DNA from: HGM12587 sp964602445
GTDB taxonomy: Bacteria; Bacillota; Clostridia; Lachnospirales; Lachnospiraceae
Length of the DNA: 64,000 nt
Direction: 5' to 3'
Assembly: GCA_964602445.1 (NCBI GenBank)
Contig: CAZRQV010000005.1
Span: forward strand, 32,548-96,547
The notes beneath the pieces are model-generated. The model had not been told where the DNA came from. It saw only the letters and a list, made by a program, of their open reading frames with translations, and did no database searches. Of this stretch, positions 63,152-64,000 are shown piece by piece (the stretch's first letter is position 1; every line of letters starts with the position of its first letter). A program made the position numbers and the translations under genes.

Positions 63152-63768
63152 TACTCTCCTCTTTCTGCCATTTTGGCTTTTTTTGTTTTCCGGCCAAAGC
63201 CGATGTATATTAATGCTCCGGCAATTCCAAACGCACCGATGATGCATAATGCAATCACCCAAGCACTAACTCCCTGTACCTGCAATACCTGCATTTCTTT
63301 CATCTCTGACACCAGCTTGATTTTGGTATCTACCATGAATTCTTCTTCTCTATATTCACTTTCTCCAATGGTATATTTTTTCACTGTTTTCAATGCCAAT
63401 TCAGAGTCGGTACCAATCGGGCAAGTTCCGTGAACAGTTGCGGTAAAGCTTTCTGAAAAGGAATCCTCCCCATCAAAAAATCCAAACCAGATCAAATCAC
63501 TCTCTACAGGTCCCGTAGCACTCACCTTTTTGTCATAAGTAACAGATGTAATTTCACACTCTGATCCGCAGACCATACCAAACTCCATGCCTGCATAATT
63601 GGTACTCTCACATATTTCAATCTCTACTTGGAATTCTCCCGTTTGCTGATCGACTTCTATTTCTGTATTTGACAGACGGATCGGCATTTCTTCCTGTGCA
63701 TCAGCAGTAAAGGGATTTGCCAAAAGCACCAATAGAGACAACACCAGGATTATTTTTTTCATACTCAT
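63151..63768 (-). CDS. Membrane-anchored cohesin-like surface protein
   Basis: About 205 residues from the ATG at 63768 with GAGG 5-6 bases upstream; an ATG two codons on is equally possible. Signal peptide (about 1-24). A beta-sandwich domain (about 26-150) resembles a cohesin: IEVDQQTGEFQVEIEI, YAGMEFGMVCG, then WFGFFDGED. One C-terminal membrane helix (about 167-189) and a basic RKTKKAK tail anchor it. The stop shares a base with the phosphoesterase start. It may be the docking partner, which is inference. Confidence 0.75.
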   Translation of the reverse strand: MSMKKIILVLSLLVLLANPFTADAQEEMPIRLSNTEIEVDQQTGEFQVEIEICESTNYAGMEFGMVCGSECEITSVTYDKKVSATGPVESDLIWFGFFDGEDSFSESFTATVHGTCPIGTDSELALKTVKKYTIGESEYREEEFMVDTKIKLVSEMKEMQVLQVQGVSAWVIALCIIGAFGIAGALIYIGFGRKTKKAKMAERGE

Positions 63769-64000
63769 TTTTTCCTCTTCTTTCACCCACAACTCTCCTG
63801 TGGACATTTATGATGATACTTTTGCAAAGTAAAGTCCATGAACAGACTTATGTAAAAAAAAGGAAAAATAAAAGTAATATTCCACGAAAAAAGAGCCACT
63901 CTCTCGAAATTTACTTTTTTCATCCGCGAAAAGGAAAAGTCTTTTTTACCATGATTTTTAGAAAAACAAGTTTCATGCTTATCTTTCTTATGAAAGATGG
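63769..64000. other. Upstream region of the cohesin/phosphoesterase operon
   Basis: AT-rich, with no gene seen up to the window edge. It should contain the operon promoter, but I cannot point to a clear pair of hexamers. Confidence 0.4.

Overview
The window looks like a chromosome segment from a spore-forming, mucosal Lachnospiraceae-type Clostridium (Blautia/Mediterraneibacter/Dorea-like; genus not settled). The reasons are AT-rich DNA with GGAGG or GGGGG ribosome binding sites and many TTG/GTG starts, sporulation genes (spoIIID, a SPOCS-LysM coat-type protein, cwlD, a GH18 cortex-type hydrolase, a Csp-like S8 protease), CWB2 cell-wall anchoring, and a mannose-family PTS for amino sugars. 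There are no rRNA or tRNA genes that I can see. A run of 100 N (46872-46971) is a scaffold gap.

Layout. 1-4.0 kb: a truncated von Willebrand A surface adhesin, divergent from a tyrosine recombinase that appears to carry an internal deletion, followed by hairpin repeats. 4.0-6.7 kb: a STAND/LuxR regulator overlapping an orphan PqqD-like (RRE) protein. 6.7-20.3 kb: housekeeping and sporulation genes, mostly on the minus strand (guaA, spoIIID, phosphoesterase, trigger-factor-like lipoprotein, cardiolipin synthase, DUF1934, murI, GntR, ispE, SPOCS-LysM, plsC, malQ). 20.4-23.8 kb: ddl-murF-class II aldolase on the plus strand. 23.8-25.3 kb: greA and nagB.

25.5-35.7 kb is the metabolic heart of the window: an amino-sugar (most likely N-acetylgalactosamine) locus split over four transcription units: PTS IIB-IIC-IID (minus), AraC regulator and Gfo/Idh oxidoreductase (plus), AgaS-IIA-YajC-like (minus), and NagA/AgaA deacetylase, GatZ/KbaZ and an unknown membrane-anchored protein (plus). 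Imported GalNAc-6-P would be deacetylated, deaminated/isomerised by AgaS to tagatose-6-P, phosphorylated by a kinase not in the window, and cleaved by the KbaY-type aldolase at 22.9 kb helped by GatZ. nagB would handle the GlcNAc branch. The 1873-residue cell-wall protein at 47.6-53.2 kb, with two GH20 beta-hexosaminidase domains, could supply these sugars from mucin or other glycans.

35.8-46.7 kb: Csp-like protease, YlmH, an asymmetric ABC exporter pair, comEB, rpiB, tsaC/sua5, cwlD and GH18. 46.7-47.6 kb: a hairpin-rich 110-bp tandem repeat running into the assembly gap, then a strong promoter for the GH20 protein. 53.3-59.4 kb: tRNA-binding OB-fold protein, DUF1810, two phosphatases, and a little-known rhomboid / acidic-tailed membrane protein / small protein cluster behind a structured leader and terminator. 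60-63.8 kb: an operon of a membrane-anchored cohesin-like protein, a secreted phosphoesterase with cohesin-like and dockerin domains, and a YibE/F membrane protein.

The candidates I find most worth testing are the cohesin/dockerin phosphoesterase operon, the PqqD-LuxR pair, the rhomboid cluster with its leader, and the unknown gene at the end of the GalNAc operon. All functional statements are from reading the sequence and family knowledge; no searches were run.
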